Part shown: piece by piece, positions 37,160-45,219 of the stretch
Numbering within the stretch: position 1 is the stretch's first letter
How the letters are laid out: each line of letters starts with the position of its first letter
Source of the DNA: an uncultured Nostocoides sp.
GTDB taxonomy: Bacteria > Actinomycetota > Actinomycetes > Actinomycetales > Dermatophilaceae
Direction of reading: 5' to 3'
DNA length: 64,000 nucleotides
Assembly: GCA_937873315.1 (NCBI GenBank)
Contig: CALMQX010000040.1
Span: 106,368-170,367, forward strand
Made by a program: the position numbers and the translations under genes
Notes under the pieces: generated by a model
What the model was told of the DNA's origin: nothing
Database searches by the model: none
The model's input: only the letters and a program-made list of their open reading frames with translations

Positions 37160-37225
37160 GTGAAACTCACTTGCATCATGAAATAAACTCAGATAGATTC
37201 ACTTTACATTGCAACTAACTGCGTG
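37160..37225. promoter_or_regulatory. AT-rich divergent promoter region between marR and doxX
   Basis: The spacer drops sharply in GC (ATGAAATAAACTCAGATAGA, then CACTTTACATTGCAACTAAC) and contains TTGCA at 37171 and TTGCAA at 37209. Such AT-rich spacers with short repeats are usual MarR operator regions. No exact palindrome could be singled out. Confidence 0.4.
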
Positions 37226-37264
37226 CTCTGAACCGATCAGGGCCAGCCCGAAGGAGTCTCTGAA

Positions 37265-37639
37265 ATGAACACTGTGTTGTGGATCGTGGCCGCCGTACTG
37301 GCCGTGGCTTTCCTGGGCGCTGGCGCCATGAAACTGACCAAGACTCGTGAGCAACTCCAGCCGCAGATGCCCTGGGTGGAGGACGCCAGCGATGGCATGG
37401 TCAAGGGCATCGGCGCCGCCGAGGCGCTGGGCGCACTCGGCCTGATTCTGCCGGGCCTGACGGGTATCGCCCCGGTGCTCACCCCTATCGCCGCCACCGG
37501 ACTCGTGGTCACCATGATCGGTGCGATCATCACCCATATCCGACGCGGCGAGGGCCTGGCTGCCTCCGTTCCCGCCATCGTGCTCGGTCTGCTCTCGGCC
37601 TTCGTCGCCTGGGGCCGCTTCGGGAGCTACCCGCTCTGA
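37265..37639 (+). CDS. DoxX-like membrane protein
   Basis: 124 aa with four membrane helices: VLWIVAAVLAVAFLGAGAMKLTK, then MPWVEDASDGMVKGIGAAEALGALGLILPGLTG, then two more. The GAMKLTK and GxxEALGALGL patterns match small DoxX-like proteins often controlled by MarR/HxlR regulators in actinobacteria. Flanked by two MarR genes, one divergent and one downstream on the same strand 111 nt away. Possibly part of a redox or thiol stress response. Confidence 0.8.
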   Translation: MNTVLWIVAAVLAVAFLGAGAMKLTKTREQLQPQMPWVEDASDGMVKGIGAAEALGALGLILPGLTGIAPVLTPIAATGLVVTMIGAIITHIRRGEGLAASVPAIVLGLLSAFVAWGRFGSYPL

Positions 37640-37750
37640 CCAATGGTCACTGCTCGAGTCCGTCGCAACTCGGAGAATTAGGTGCTTGGTCACGTATCAT
37701 GGCCTGGTCCGATCTGAGCAGCCCTGATCGGCAACGACAGGAGCGTCCCG

Positions 37751-38203
37751 ATGGCCAATGGGTTCACGCAGCGTGAGTTGCTGGCGTGGGGTGGCCTCCT
37801 GCGCACGCACGCCCAACTCGACCGGGTCATCGATGCCGACCTGCGTGCGCATGACGGCATCACGCACGTGGAGTTCGAGGTGCTGCTGCGCCTGTCCCTC
37901 TCGGATCAGGCGCGGATGCGCATCCAGGACTTGGCGACCACGAGTCTGCTCACCCGATCGGGCATGAGTCGACTCCTTGATCGAATGGAACGTGCTGGCG
38001 TCATCGAGCGCCAGGCCGCGCCCGAGGACGGCCGAGGCGCCTATGCGGCGTTGACCGACCAAGGCCGGGCACTCTTTGATCAGGCGAGCGCGCGGCATAT
38101 CACGCATGTCCGCTCGATCTTCCACTCCCGGCTCACCCCGGAAGAGCTCGACACCCTCGCGGTCATCTGGGCCAAGCTCGCCGCGCCCGGGGAGCCCGCA
38201 TAG
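37751..38203 (+). CDS. MarR family transcriptional regulator
   Basis: 150 aa, ATG start with AGGAG upstream. LRAHDGITHVEFEVLLRLSLSDQARMRIQDLATTSLLTRSGMSRLLDRMERAGVIERQAAPEDGRGAYAALTDQGRALF is a complete MarR winged helix. Upstream sequence TTGGTCACGTATCATGG could hold its own promoter. Likely co-transcribed with the nitroreductase-like gene 76 nt downstream. Confidence 0.88.
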   Translation: MANGFTQRELLAWGGLLRTHAQLDRVIDADLRAHDGITHVEFEVLLRLSLSDQARMRIQDLATTSLLTRSGMSRLLDRMERAGVIERQAAPEDGRGAYAALTDQGRALFDQASARHITHVRSIFHSRLTPEELDTLAVIWAKLAAPGEPA

Positions 38204-38279
38204 CTCCGGGCGGGCGGCTGGCCGTGCGGCAAGCCGTGCGACCGGTCGTGCGAGCCCACGGGGCGGCATACTCGCCTCC

Positions 38280-38798
38280 ATGCCGGTTCACACGCACGCC
38301 GAGGCAACGGCCTTCGAGCGTGCGCTGCGCGCCCTCGGAGGCACCCGACCCGGGTCCTGGTTTTTCTCCCACACGCTGCATCGCCTCGACCGGGTCAGCG
38401 CCCGATGGGCCCCAGATCGCCCGCTGATCTCGCAGGTGCTCTCGGGCCTGCCGGTCGGAATGCTGACCACCACGGGCGCCAAGAGCGGCCTGCCTCGACC
38501 GGTCCCGCTGGTGATCGTGCCCCTCGACGGCGGCTGGGCGGTGATTGCCTCGTCCTTCGGGCGGGCCAGGCACCCCGCGTGGCGAGCCAATCTCTTGGCC
38601 CACCCAACCGCCACCCTCGAGCTCGACGGACGAACTCATCCGGTCCGCGCGCGCCTCACCCACGGCGAGGAGCGGGCCGCCATCCTGCGTAGCGCGATGG
38701 CCTTCTACCGCGGGTATGCCGCCTACGCCCGGCGAGCAAGCCAACGCGAGATCGACATCTTCGCGCTACGGCCCGTGAGTCAGTTCGAGCAGCGGTAG
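38280..38798 (+). CDS. Deazaflavin-dependent nitroreductase-like protein
   Basis: 172 aa from ATG 38280; the upstream frame extension covers the MarR gene and is not coding. LISQVLSGLPVGMLTTTGAKSGLPRPVPLVIVPLDGGWAVIASSFGRARHPAWRANLLAHP is the Ddn-type split barrel. Probably F420H2-dependent reduction of an unknown quinone or nitro compound. The 3' end overlaps the convergent glycosyltransferase by 19 nt. A GGCATAC motif lies 9 nt before the start. Confidence 0.83.
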   Translation: MPVHTHAEATAFERALRALGGTRPGSWFFSHTLHRLDRVSARWAPDRPLISQVLSGLPVGMLTTTGAKSGLPRPVPLVIVPLDGGWAVIASSFGRARHPAWRANLLAHPTATLELDGRTHPVRARLTHGEERAAILRSAMAFYRGYAAYARRASQREIDIFALRPVSQFEQR

Positions 38799-40876
38799 AC
38801 GCCGGAGACTGGCGCGTCGGTCACCGCCGTGCAGTGCTCGCTGACCCAGGCGCGCAACTCCGAACCGGAAGATGTCGCGCCACCCTGGCCACCGGGACCG
38901 CCCTGGCCACCGGGACCGCCCTGGCCGCCACGTTGGTCACCCATGAGGACGTGCCGCACCTCGCCCGCAGCGACCATGGCCGCCAGCCGCTCGGCCGTGA
39001 GATTGGGCATGGAGTTCGTGAACCCACCGACCGTGAGAACTCGGCCGCCGGAGGTGATCAGGGAGCCCGCGGACTGGGTGCCCAAGGCGACCGCGTCCAG
39101 GGTGCTGCCCGCCCCATCGGCCCGGATCCAGGTCAGGAGTTCGGCGCCCTGCTGGGTGAGTAGGCCACCACCACCGCCCGGGCCACCGCCAGCCGTCGGG
39201 CCCCCAGTCGGGGCGCCGCTACCGGTCGGGGCGCCGCCATCGGGCATACCGCCGCCCGGCCCGCCAGGGAACTCCCCCGGACCCGCGCCATTCGGCCCGC
39301 CAGGGAACTCCCCCGGACCCGCGCCATTCGGCCCGCCAGGGAACTCCCCCGGACCCGCGCCATTCGGCCCGCCAGGGAGCCCGCCCTCGGGGCGTTGACC
39401 CGATCCACGATTGGCCGCTCCGGGAGCTCCCCGACCATCCCCAGCCGGTCCCGCGGACGGGCCAATGCTGGGCCCGGTGTACTCGGGCTGAATCGTCGAG
39501 ATCGCCCACGCCGCAGGCGTGAGGAGAACTGCGACAGCGAGCCCCACCGCAACCACCACCGGCCCGATCCCGGTTCGGTGGCCCCGAGTCAGCATCAAAC
39601 CCGCCACCGCAAGGGCACCGAGGGCAGCGGTCACCCAGGGCAGCGCCGGAAGGAAGTCCGGGAAGTCGCGCTGCAGCCACCACGTCCAGACCAGCGTGCC
39701 GACGATCCCGATCGGCAAGAGCCAACCCACACCTTCGCCGGAGCGCCACGCGCGCCAACCCAACACCAGGGCAACTCCCGCGAAGGCCGCGATCGGCGGC
39801 GCGAGGGCCACCACATAGAAGGAGTGCGCCACTCGGCCCAGGCTGAAGGCAGCACCCAAGGTGGCCAACCAGAGCGCCCACATGACCGCCCCGGCTCGCA
39901 GCACCCGACGGGCGGATTCGCCAACGCTGCGCCCGGGCCACAGCGCCAGGACCAGGCCAACGGCGACCAGCGGGTAGAGCCAGCCGATCTGGGTGGCGAT
40001 GCTCGAGGTCAGCAGGTAGGTCACGCCACCCTCGGCGCCGGGAGCACCTCCAGCGCCCGGGCCACCGGAGTCTGCCCCCGAGGTGTAGCGGTCGAGGAAG
40101 TTGTAACCAAAGACCATGTCCCAAGCGGAGTTTGACGCCGATCCGTCGATCCAGGGCCGCGAACTCGCCGGGACAATCCAGGCCAGCCCCACCCACCACA
40201 GGGACACGGCCGCGGTAGTGACCCCAGCCGCGATGAGCTGACCCAGCCGACGTCCCCAGCCGCCGGGAGCAAAGAGTAGGTAGGCCAGGCCCAGCGCCGG
40301 CAAGACCGCCCAGGCCTGGACCATCTTGACGTTGAAGGCCAGACCGACAAAGACGCCACTGAGCAGGAGCCAGCCCACTCGGCCGCCCTCGACGGCCCGC
40401 ATCCACGCCCAGGCGGCAGCAACAAGGAAGAACGTGAGGAGAGTGTCGACGATCTGGCTATGGGAAAGCGCAGCCACGATGGGCATGGCGGCATATGCCG
40501 CTGCGGCCACGAGCCCCGCCCGCTCGCCCGCCCAGCGGCGCACGGCGGCATACATCAGGGCGACCGTGGCGACCGCGGCAAGCACCTGCGGCATCAGGAT
40601 CGCCCAATTCGACCAGCCGAAGATCCGCACCGAGAGGGCCTGCACCTGGAACGCGAGCGGCAGTTTGTCCATGGTGATCGATTGCGCCGTGTCCTGCGTC
40701 CCCCACAAGAAGGCCGACCAGTCCGTCGACATGGAGTAGACCGCCGGCCCGTAGTAGCCGTGGATGAGGTCGTTCGGGATGCCGAGGGCGTACGCGATCC
40801 CCGCCACCAGGGCGAGTCCGGCCAGGATCACACGCGAACGGGTTGGGGCGGGCAAGGCAGCAGTCATGACGGTCAC
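38780..40876 (-). CDS. GT39/ArnT-like membrane glycosyltransferase with Gly/Pro-repeat and C-terminal domain
   Basis: 698 aa; GTG start, or ATG at 40867. N-terminal ~430 residues carry 11-12 membrane helices and the GT-C loop signature (GYYGPAVYSMSTDWSAFLWGT, SITMDKLPLAFQVQALSVRIFG), as in YkcB/YycA-type polyprenyl-sugar-dependent transferases. A low-complexity Gly/Pro/Asn region (~490-575) follows and contains three identical 12-residue repeats. The C-terminal ~110 residues (LLTWIRADGAGSTLDAVALGTQSAG, VLTVGGFTNSMPNLTAERLAAMV) are a known C-terminal extracytoplasmic domain of this group. Acts at the cytoplasmic membrane in glycan or protein mannosylation. Confidence 0.85.
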   Translation of the reverse strand: MTVMTAALPAPTRSRVILAGLALVAGIAYALGIPNDLIHGYYGPAVYSMSTDWSAFLWGTQDTAQSITMDKLPLAFQVQALSVRIFGWSNWAILMPQVLAAVATVALMYAAVRRWAGERAGLVAAAAYAAMPIVAALSHSQIVDTLLTFFLVAAAWAWMRAVEGGRVGWLLLSGVFVGLAFNVKMVQAWAVLPALGLAYLLFAPGGWGRRLGQLIAAGVTTAAVSLWWVGLAWIVPASSRPWIDGSASNSAWDMVFGYNFLDRYTSGADSGGPGAGGAPGAEGGVTYLLTSSIATQIGWLYPLVAVGLVLALWPGRSVGESARRVLRAGAVMWALWLATLGAAFSLGRVAHSFYVVALAPPIAAFAGVALVLGWRAWRSGEGVGWLLPIGIVGTLVWTWWLQRDFPDFLPALPWVTAALGALAVAGLMLTRGHRTGIGPVVVAVGLAVAVLLTPAAWAISTIQPEYTGPSIGPSAGPAGDGRGAPGAANRGSGQRPEGGLPGGPNGAGPGEFPGGPNGAGPGEFPGGPNGAGPGEFPGGPGGGMPDGGAPTGSGAPTGGPTAGGGPGGGGGLLTQQGAELLTWIRADGAGSTLDAVALGTQSAGSLITSGGRVLTVGGFTNSMPNLTAERLAAMVAAGEVRHVLMGDQRGGQGGPGGQGGPGGQGGATSSGSELRAWVSEHCTAVTDAPVSGVYRCSN
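39258..39378. repeat. Tandem 36-bp repeat within glycosyltransferase gene
   Basis: Three exact 36-bp units at 39258-39293, 39294-39329 and 39330-39365, plus 13 bp of a fourth. They encode GGPNGAGPGEFP repeats in frame. Shorter 18-bp repeats encoding GGQGGP occur at about 38882-38930. Exact identity suggests recent slippage and possible length variation between strains. Confidence 0.9.
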
Positions 40877-41034
40877 GGGGTGACCGTGGCGCCAGGGCCT
40901 GTGGAATTCCTGTGAATGCCGTGTGCCCCCGCTGCGACCATCTGGCGGTTCAGGGGGTGCAGCCGCCCCGAATCTCGGTGCAGGATAGATGCCGGGAGGT
41001 CACTGGGCCGGCCCAGTGGACTAGAGAGGACGTC

Positions 41035-41613
41035 ATGACGGACAACAGCCGTACCGAGCAGATCTCACAGAAGGCCTCGGCCGCCAAGGAGTCGATCCTG
41101 CCGGTCCTGGCCAAGGCGCTCTCCACCGCCGTGGCCGGGGTCGCCGCCGCGCGCGCTTCGGCCCGCCAGGCCGCGCAGTCCTCGGCCCAGGCCGCGCACG
41201 CAGCGGCCGAGCGCGCCCCGCAGGCGGCAGCCGCCGTGAAGGAGGAAGCCGTGGCCAGCAAGCGATCGGGCAAGGGTCGCTGGGTCCTGCTCCTCGGTGC
41301 GGCTGCGGCCGTTGCGGCTGCCTTCGCGTACAAGCGGTCCGCCAGCAAGCCGGACCCGTGGGCCACCGCGACCCCGCACGCCGGCTCGCCCGTGCGTGAG
41401 GCCGTCGCGCAGGCCAAGGAGTCGGTGGCCGCGGCGGCGTCGGCAGCGGAGGAGAAGGCCGACGAGGTCGTCGAGGAGGTCCACCAGGATGTGGCCGACG
41501 AGGTCGTCGAGGAGGTCCACCAGGATGTGGCCGACGAGGCCACGGACAATGCAGCCGAAGAGGTAGCGGAAGAGGCGGCCGACAAGGTCAAGGACGCCGA
41601 CGACCAGGCCTGA
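41035..41613 (+). CDS. Ala-rich single-membrane-span protein with acidic repeat tail
   Basis: 192 aa, ATG with AGAGAGGA upstream. Residues 1-75 are an Ala/Gln/Glu-rich amphipathic helix (ARASARQAAQSSAQAAHAAAERAPQ). Then a short membrane segment (GRWVLLLGAAAAVAAAFAYKR, ~82-102) and an acidic C-terminus rich in EEV/DEV, including a perfect duplication DEVVEEVHQDVA. No known domain. It resembles small actinobacterial envelope or stress proteins with helical tails, but function is unassigned. Confidence 0.65.
   Translation: MTDNSRTEQISQKASAAKESILPVLAKALSTAVAGVAAARASARQAAQSSAQAAHAAAERAPQAAAAVKEEAVASKRSGKGRWVLLLGAAAAVAAAFAYKRSASKPDPWATATPHAGSPVREAVAQAKESVAAAASAAEEKADEVVEEVHQDVADEVVEEVHQDVADEATDNAAEEVAEEAADKVKDADDQA
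41461..41532. repeat. Perfect 36-bp tandem duplication inside the Ala-rich protein gene
   Basis: Two identical 36-bp units (41461-41496, 41497-41532), each encoding DEVVEEVHQDVA. In-frame expansion of an acidic helix. Confidence 0.95.
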
Positions 41614-41666
41614 ACCGGACCGGAGATCGAACCGGGCTGCACGGCATACATGAGAGACTTGCCGGC

Positions 41667-42185
41667 ATGAAGGCAACCCTCCACACCACCCTCGGCCCGA
41701 TCGTCATCGAGCTCTTCCCCGACCACGCCCCCAAGACGGTCGCCAACTTCACTGGCCTCGCCAGCGGCGAGCGCGAGTACCGCGACACCGCGGGCCGCAC
41801 CAACCCCACGAAGTTCTACGACGGCCTGATCTTCCACCGGATCATCCCCGGCTTCATGATCCAGGGCGGCTGCCCCAACGCCCGCGGCACCGGCGGCCCA
41901 GGCTACGACTTCGACGACGAGATCCACCCCGACAAGCAGTTCGACCGCCCCTACCTGCTCGCCATGGCCAACGCCGGCAAGCGCATGGGCAAGGGCACCA
42001 ACGGCAGCCAGTTCTTCATCACGGTGGCCCCCACCACCTGGCTCAATGGCAAGCACACCATCTTCGGTGAGGTGGCCGACCAGGCCAGCCGCGACATCGT
42101 TGACGCGCTTGCGAACGTCCGCACCGGGTCCATGGACCGCCCGGTCGAGGATGTCGTCATCGAGCGGGTCGAACTCGAGGACTGA
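41667..42185 (+). CDS. ppiA: Cyclophilin-type peptidyl-prolyl cis-trans isomerase
   Basis: 172 aa, usual size for a cytoplasmic single-domain cyclophilin. Active-site motifs: FHRIIPGFMIQGG (catalytic Arg) and GTNGSQFFITVAPTTWLNGKHTIFGEV. Catalyses proline isomerisation during folding. First gene of the conserved origin-proximal block (ppiA, rhomboid, crgA); 9 nt upstream of the rhomboid gene and probably co-transcribed with it. Confidence 0.95.
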   Translation: MKATLHTTLGPIVIELFPDHAPKTVANFTGLASGEREYRDTAGRTNPTKFYDGLIFHRIIPGFMIQGGCPNARGTGGPGYDFDDEIHPDKQFDRPYLLAMANAGKRMGKGTNGSQFFITVAPTTWLNGKHTIFGEVADQASRDIVDALANVRTGSMDRPVEDVVIERVELED

Positions 42186-42194
42186 GCACCTACC

Positions 42195-43127
42195 GTGAGT
42201 GAGCCGACCCCGGGCGTGCCCGCGGACCCGGTGGAGCCCTGGCGCATGTCAGGTCAGCCGGTATGTCCGCGGCACCCCGGGGTCGTCTCCTACGTCAGTT
42301 GTCAGCGCTGCCACCGCCCGACCTGCCCTGCCTGTCAGCGGCCGGCCGCGGTCGGCGTGCACTGCGTGGACTGTGTGGCCGAGGCGGCCCGCAGCCAGCG
42401 TCAGGCGACGACTCGCTTCGGCGGCACCCTCACCGACGGCCGCCCGGTCATCACGCAGGGCATCATCGCGCTCTGCGTCCTGGTCTATGTCGGGCAGCGC
42501 GTCTTCCCGGGCCTGACCGACGAGCTGTCCTTCGTCCCGGCGTTGGCGGCCAGCGAGCCGTGGCGATTCCTGACTTCGGCATTCGCGCACTCGCCGACCC
42601 AACTGATGCACATTCTGTTCAACATGTATGCCGCGTGGGTGCTGGGTGCCGCGCTCGAACCGGCGCTCGGGAGAATCCGATTCATCGCGCTGTACCTGCT
42701 CAGCGCATTGGGTGGCTCGGTGCTCTACCTGCTGCTGGCCGGCCCGAGCGACCCGCTCACCGCCAATACGACGGGTGACTACTCGTGGTTCACGGGTGCG
42801 GTCGGGGCCTCCGGTGCCATCTTCGGTCTCTTCGGCGCGCTGCTCATCATGCAGCGCAGCATCGGTGCCTGGAATCCCAACCTCATGGTCGTGATCGGGC
42901 TCAACTTGCTGCTCCCGTTCTTCCTGCCCGGCATCGCCTGGCAGGCCCATGTCGGCGGGCTGCTCACCGGCGGAGCGATCGGCGCGCTGTACAGCTACAC
43001 CGGGGGGCGACGTGCGTCGAGCGCGCCAGCCTCGGCCCCGACGTCATGGTCGGCGCACTACCTCGGGTTGACGGCGATCGCCGTGCTGCTGATCGCGCTC
43101 AGCATCGTCAAACTCACCATCGCCTAG
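42195..43127 (+). CDS. Rhomboid family intramembrane serine protease with N-terminal zinc-finger
   Basis: 310 aa, GTG start 9 nt after ppiA. Residues ~24-60 contain a B-box-like Cys/His set (CPRHPG, CQRCHRPTCPACQR, CVDC) that probably binds zinc. Rhomboid core: HILFNMYAAW (His139/Asn143), catalytic Ser206 in GASGAIFG and His252 in AWQAHVGG, within six or seven membrane helices. Cleaves membrane-protein substrates within the bilayer; substrates unknown. Confidence 0.93.
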   Translation: MSEPTPGVPADPVEPWRMSGQPVCPRHPGVVSYVSCQRCHRPTCPACQRPAAVGVHCVDCVAEAARSQRQATTRFGGTLTDGRPVITQGIIALCVLVYVGQRVFPGLTDELSFVPALAASEPWRFLTSAFAHSPTQLMHILFNMYAAWVLGAALEPALGRIRFIALYLLSALGGSVLYLLLAGPSDPLTANTTGDYSWFTGAVGASGAIFGLFGALLIMQRSIGAWNPNLMVVIGLNLLLPFFLPGIAWQAHVGGLLTGGAIGALYSYTGGRRASSAPASAPTSWSAHYLGLTAIAVLLIALSIVKLTIA

Positions 43128-43179
43128 TCGCGAGTCTCGCGACGACCGCCCGTGTCTCGCTGGCGGCGGCTCGCGGAAG

Positions 43180-43434
43180 TTAGCGCCAGCGCGTGGTCAT
43201 GAAGAAGCCGGCGAGCATCAGGCCGAAGCCGACGCCGAGGTTCCACCGGTCCAGGGCCGGCACAGGGTACTGGTTGCTGCCAGACAGGTAGTAGACAACG
43301 ACCCAGAGCAGCCCCAGCAGCATCAGGCCGAACATCACGGGCGCGAACCAGCGGGCGTTGGGCTCGTCGAGCTTCTGAGCCGCCCGGGGTGGCGGGGTGT
43401 AGGCGGGCTTGTCCCGTCCCTTGGACTCGGGCAC
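43180..43434 (-). CDS. crgA: Cell division protein CrgA
   Basis: 84 aa with two membrane helices separated by a short extracellular loop (MLLGLLWVVVYYLSG; SNQYPVPALDRWNLGVGFGLMLAGFFM). Matches actinobacterial CrgA in length and in the N/P-x-P-L/W-N-L pattern. CrgA is a septal membrane protein that interacts with FtsZ-ring and PBP components. Convergent with the rhomboid gene and divergent from the DUF881 gene, as in other actinobacteria. Confidence 0.93.
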   Translation of the reverse strand: MPESKGRDKPAYTPPPRAAQKLDEPNARWFAPVMFGLMLLGLLWVVVYYLSGSNQYPVPALDRWNLGVGFGLMLAGFFMTTRWR

Positions 43435-43553
43435 GGTCGTGGGCTCCCTTCGAGATGTACGGTCTCGCTTAGCCTAGAGGCACGAGGCCTTTCCCGCCGA
43501 ACCGATGGGGTGGGCAGGGCGAAGAGATCAGCGAGCGAAGGAGGGGGAGGTTC

Positions 43554-44321
43554 ATGCCAGGTGCGCACGCTGCCGCTGCCCGACGCCGTTCGATGTGGCC
43601 CGCTCTGGTGCCGATCGCGGCCATCGCTGCCGGAGCCCTCTTTTCCTCGAGCTTCCGTGCCGCGCAGGACACCGATCTGCGCTCCACGGTCACCGGCCTG
43701 CCCGACCTCATTCGGCAGGAGACCCAGGACAACGCCGCCCGCGCGCGCCAGGTATCTGCCCTGGGCGCCGAGGTCGAGGAGTTGACCCGCACTGCGGCGC
43801 CGACCAATCAAACCGTGGCAGCGCTCAAGGAGCAGGCCGATCACCTGGCCGCAGCCGCTGGCCTGGCTGCGGTATCGGGACCCGCAGTGAAGGTCACGCT
43901 CAACGACGCCCCCCTGGATTCGGGCCAGCTCCCTCAAGGCGCCAGCCCCAATGACGTGGTGGTTCACCAGCAGGATGTGCAGGCGGTGGTCAATGCGCTC
44001 TGGGCCGGGGGCGCGGAGGCGATGATGCTGCAGGATCAGCGGGTGATCGCGACCAGCGCGGTGCGCTGTGTCGGCAACACCCTGGTGCTCCAGGGCCGGG
44101 TGTACTCCCCGCCCTACGTCGTGACCGCGATCGGTGACCCGGCGCGCCTGAGCGCGGCCCTCGAGGCAAGCCGTGAGGTGCAGATCTACCGTGAGTATGT
44201 GGCGGCATACGGGCTCGAATATGAGCACTCGACCGTTGAGAAAGCGAAGTTCCCGGCATACTCGGGGACGATCGCCCCGGAGCATGCCGTCGTTCCCCAC
44301 ACCGAGCCCCAGGACCTATGA
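43554..44321 (+). CDS. DUF881 membrane-anchored protein
   Basis: 255 aa. One N-terminal membrane helix (RRSMWPALVPIAAIAAGALFSSSFR), a coiled-coil stretch (RQETQDNAARARQVSALGAEVEELTR) and the DUF881 domain (VSGPAVKVTLNDAP, PNDVVVHQQDVQAVVNALWAGGAEAMMLQDQRV, CVGNTLVLQGRVYSPPYVVTAIGD). The family neighbours crgA and sortase genes in many actinobacteria and is thought to act in division or the envelope. Stop overlaps the sortase start by 4 nt. Confidence 0.9.
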   Translation: MPGAHAAAARRRSMWPALVPIAAIAAGALFSSSFRAAQDTDLRSTVTGLPDLIRQETQDNAARARQVSALGAEVEELTRTAAPTNQTVAALKEQADHLAAAAGLAAVSGPAVKVTLNDAPLDSGQLPQGASPNDVVVHQQDVQAVVNALWAGGAEAMMLQDQRVIATSAVRCVGNTLVLQGRVYSPPYVVTAIGDPARLSAALEASREVQIYREYVAAYGLEYEHSTVEKAKFPAYSGTIAPEHAVVPHTEPQDL

Positions 44322-45040
44322 CCGTCGCCACAGCCCCTGACCGGGACATCGCCTACCTCGTTCGCCGCACCATCGGCGAGGTCCTCATCACCGTCGGTGT
44401 CGTCCTGCTGCTCTTTGCCTCCTGGCAGCTGTGGTGGACCGATGTCGAGTCCAATGCCGCCGCCCGCACGTCCATCGACGCCTTCTACGGCAACCTGGAT
44501 GACCCCAAGAACCCGGAGAAGCTCGACGCCAAGGGCATGCCGATCACCATCGGCGAGGACGGCGTCTTCGGGATCATCCGGATCCCACGATTCGGCAAGG
44601 ACTGGGTCCGCCCGCTGGTCGAGAACACCGACTGGTACCCGCTGACCCGCGGCGTCGGTCACTACAAGGGCACGGTCGGGCCGGGCACGGTGGGCAACTT
44701 CGCGCTCGCCGGCCACCGCACGACATACGGGCGCCCATTCCACAACATCGATCTGATGGTCCCGGGGGACAAGATCATTGTCGAGACCAAGTCCACCTAC
44801 TTCGTGTACGAGATGACCGCCTCGGAAATCGTCGCGCCCTGGAATATGTCGGTGATCGCGCCGGTCCCGGACAAGCCCGGCGTGAAGCCTACTGAGGCGA
44901 TGATCACGCTGACCTCATGCCACCCGAAATTCAGTGCAGCGCAGCGCTTTATCGTCCACGGCAAGCTGCTGATGAAGGCCAAGCGCGCGGATGGCCTGCC
45001 CGGCGACATGTGGGCTGTCCCCGATGGCGCCGTTCAGTAA
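44318..45040 (+). CDS. Class E sortase
   Basis: 240 aa. One N-terminal membrane helix (IGEVLITVGVVLLLFASWQLWW) then the sortase barrel with catalytic His in NFALAGHRTTYGRPF, catalytic Cys in MITLTSCHPKFSAAQRFIVHG (TLTSC) and Arg after it. The TLTSC/HPKFSAAxR pattern is class E, whose members anchor proteins with LAXTG-type signals. No sorting-signal substrate is encoded nearby. Overlaps the DUF881 stop by 4 nt. Confidence 0.93.
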   Translation: MTVATAPDRDIAYLVRRTIGEVLITVGVVLLLFASWQLWWTDVESNAAARTSIDAFYGNLDDPKNPEKLDAKGMPITIGEDGVFGIIRIPRFGKDWVRPLVENTDWYPLTRGVGHYKGTVGPGTVGNFALAGHRTTYGRPFHNIDLMVPGDKIIVETKSTYFVYEMTASEIVAPWNMSVIAPVPDKPGVKPTEAMITLTSCHPKFSAAQRFIVHGKLLMKAKRADGLPGDMWAVPDGAVQ

Positions 45041-45055
45041 GGGAGGATGACCACC

Positions 45056-45217
45056 ATGTATGCCGCCCTGTGGCGGGTGCTGCCCGGCAGCACAGCCCTC
45101 AAGATCCTCCAGTGTCTGGTGCTGGCGCTGGCCATCGTCGCCGTGCTCTTCTTGTGGGTCTTCCCCGCCATCGCACCCCTGATGCCCTTTAACGAGACCA
45201 CCGTCGAGGGAGGCTGA
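45056..45217 (+). CDS. Small single-span membrane protein of the sortase/division cluster
   Basis: 53 aa, shorter than usual gene-calling cut-offs. The ATG at 45056 has GGGAGG nine nt upstream; an in-frame ATG at 45047 is too close to it. MYAALWRVLPGSTALKILQCL then one membrane helix and a short outer tail (PAIAPLMPFNETTVEGG). Similar small proteins sit between sortase and trpG/pabA genes in related actinobacteria. Lies 15 nt after the sortase stop and 2 nt before the amidotransferase. Function unknown. Confidence 0.8.
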   Translation: MYAALWRVLPGSTALKILQCLVLALAIVAVLFLWVFPAIAPLMPFNETTVEGG

Positions 45218-45219
45218 CG

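Noticed and set aside
39258..39378. CRISPR-like evenly spaced repeats
   Set aside because: 36-bp units are contiguous without spacers and translate in frame to GGPNGAGPGEFP within a glycosyltransferase.
43128..43142. Terminator between rhomboid and crgA
   Set aside because: Only a 6-bp TCGCGA hairpin with a 3-nt loop, too weak to call.
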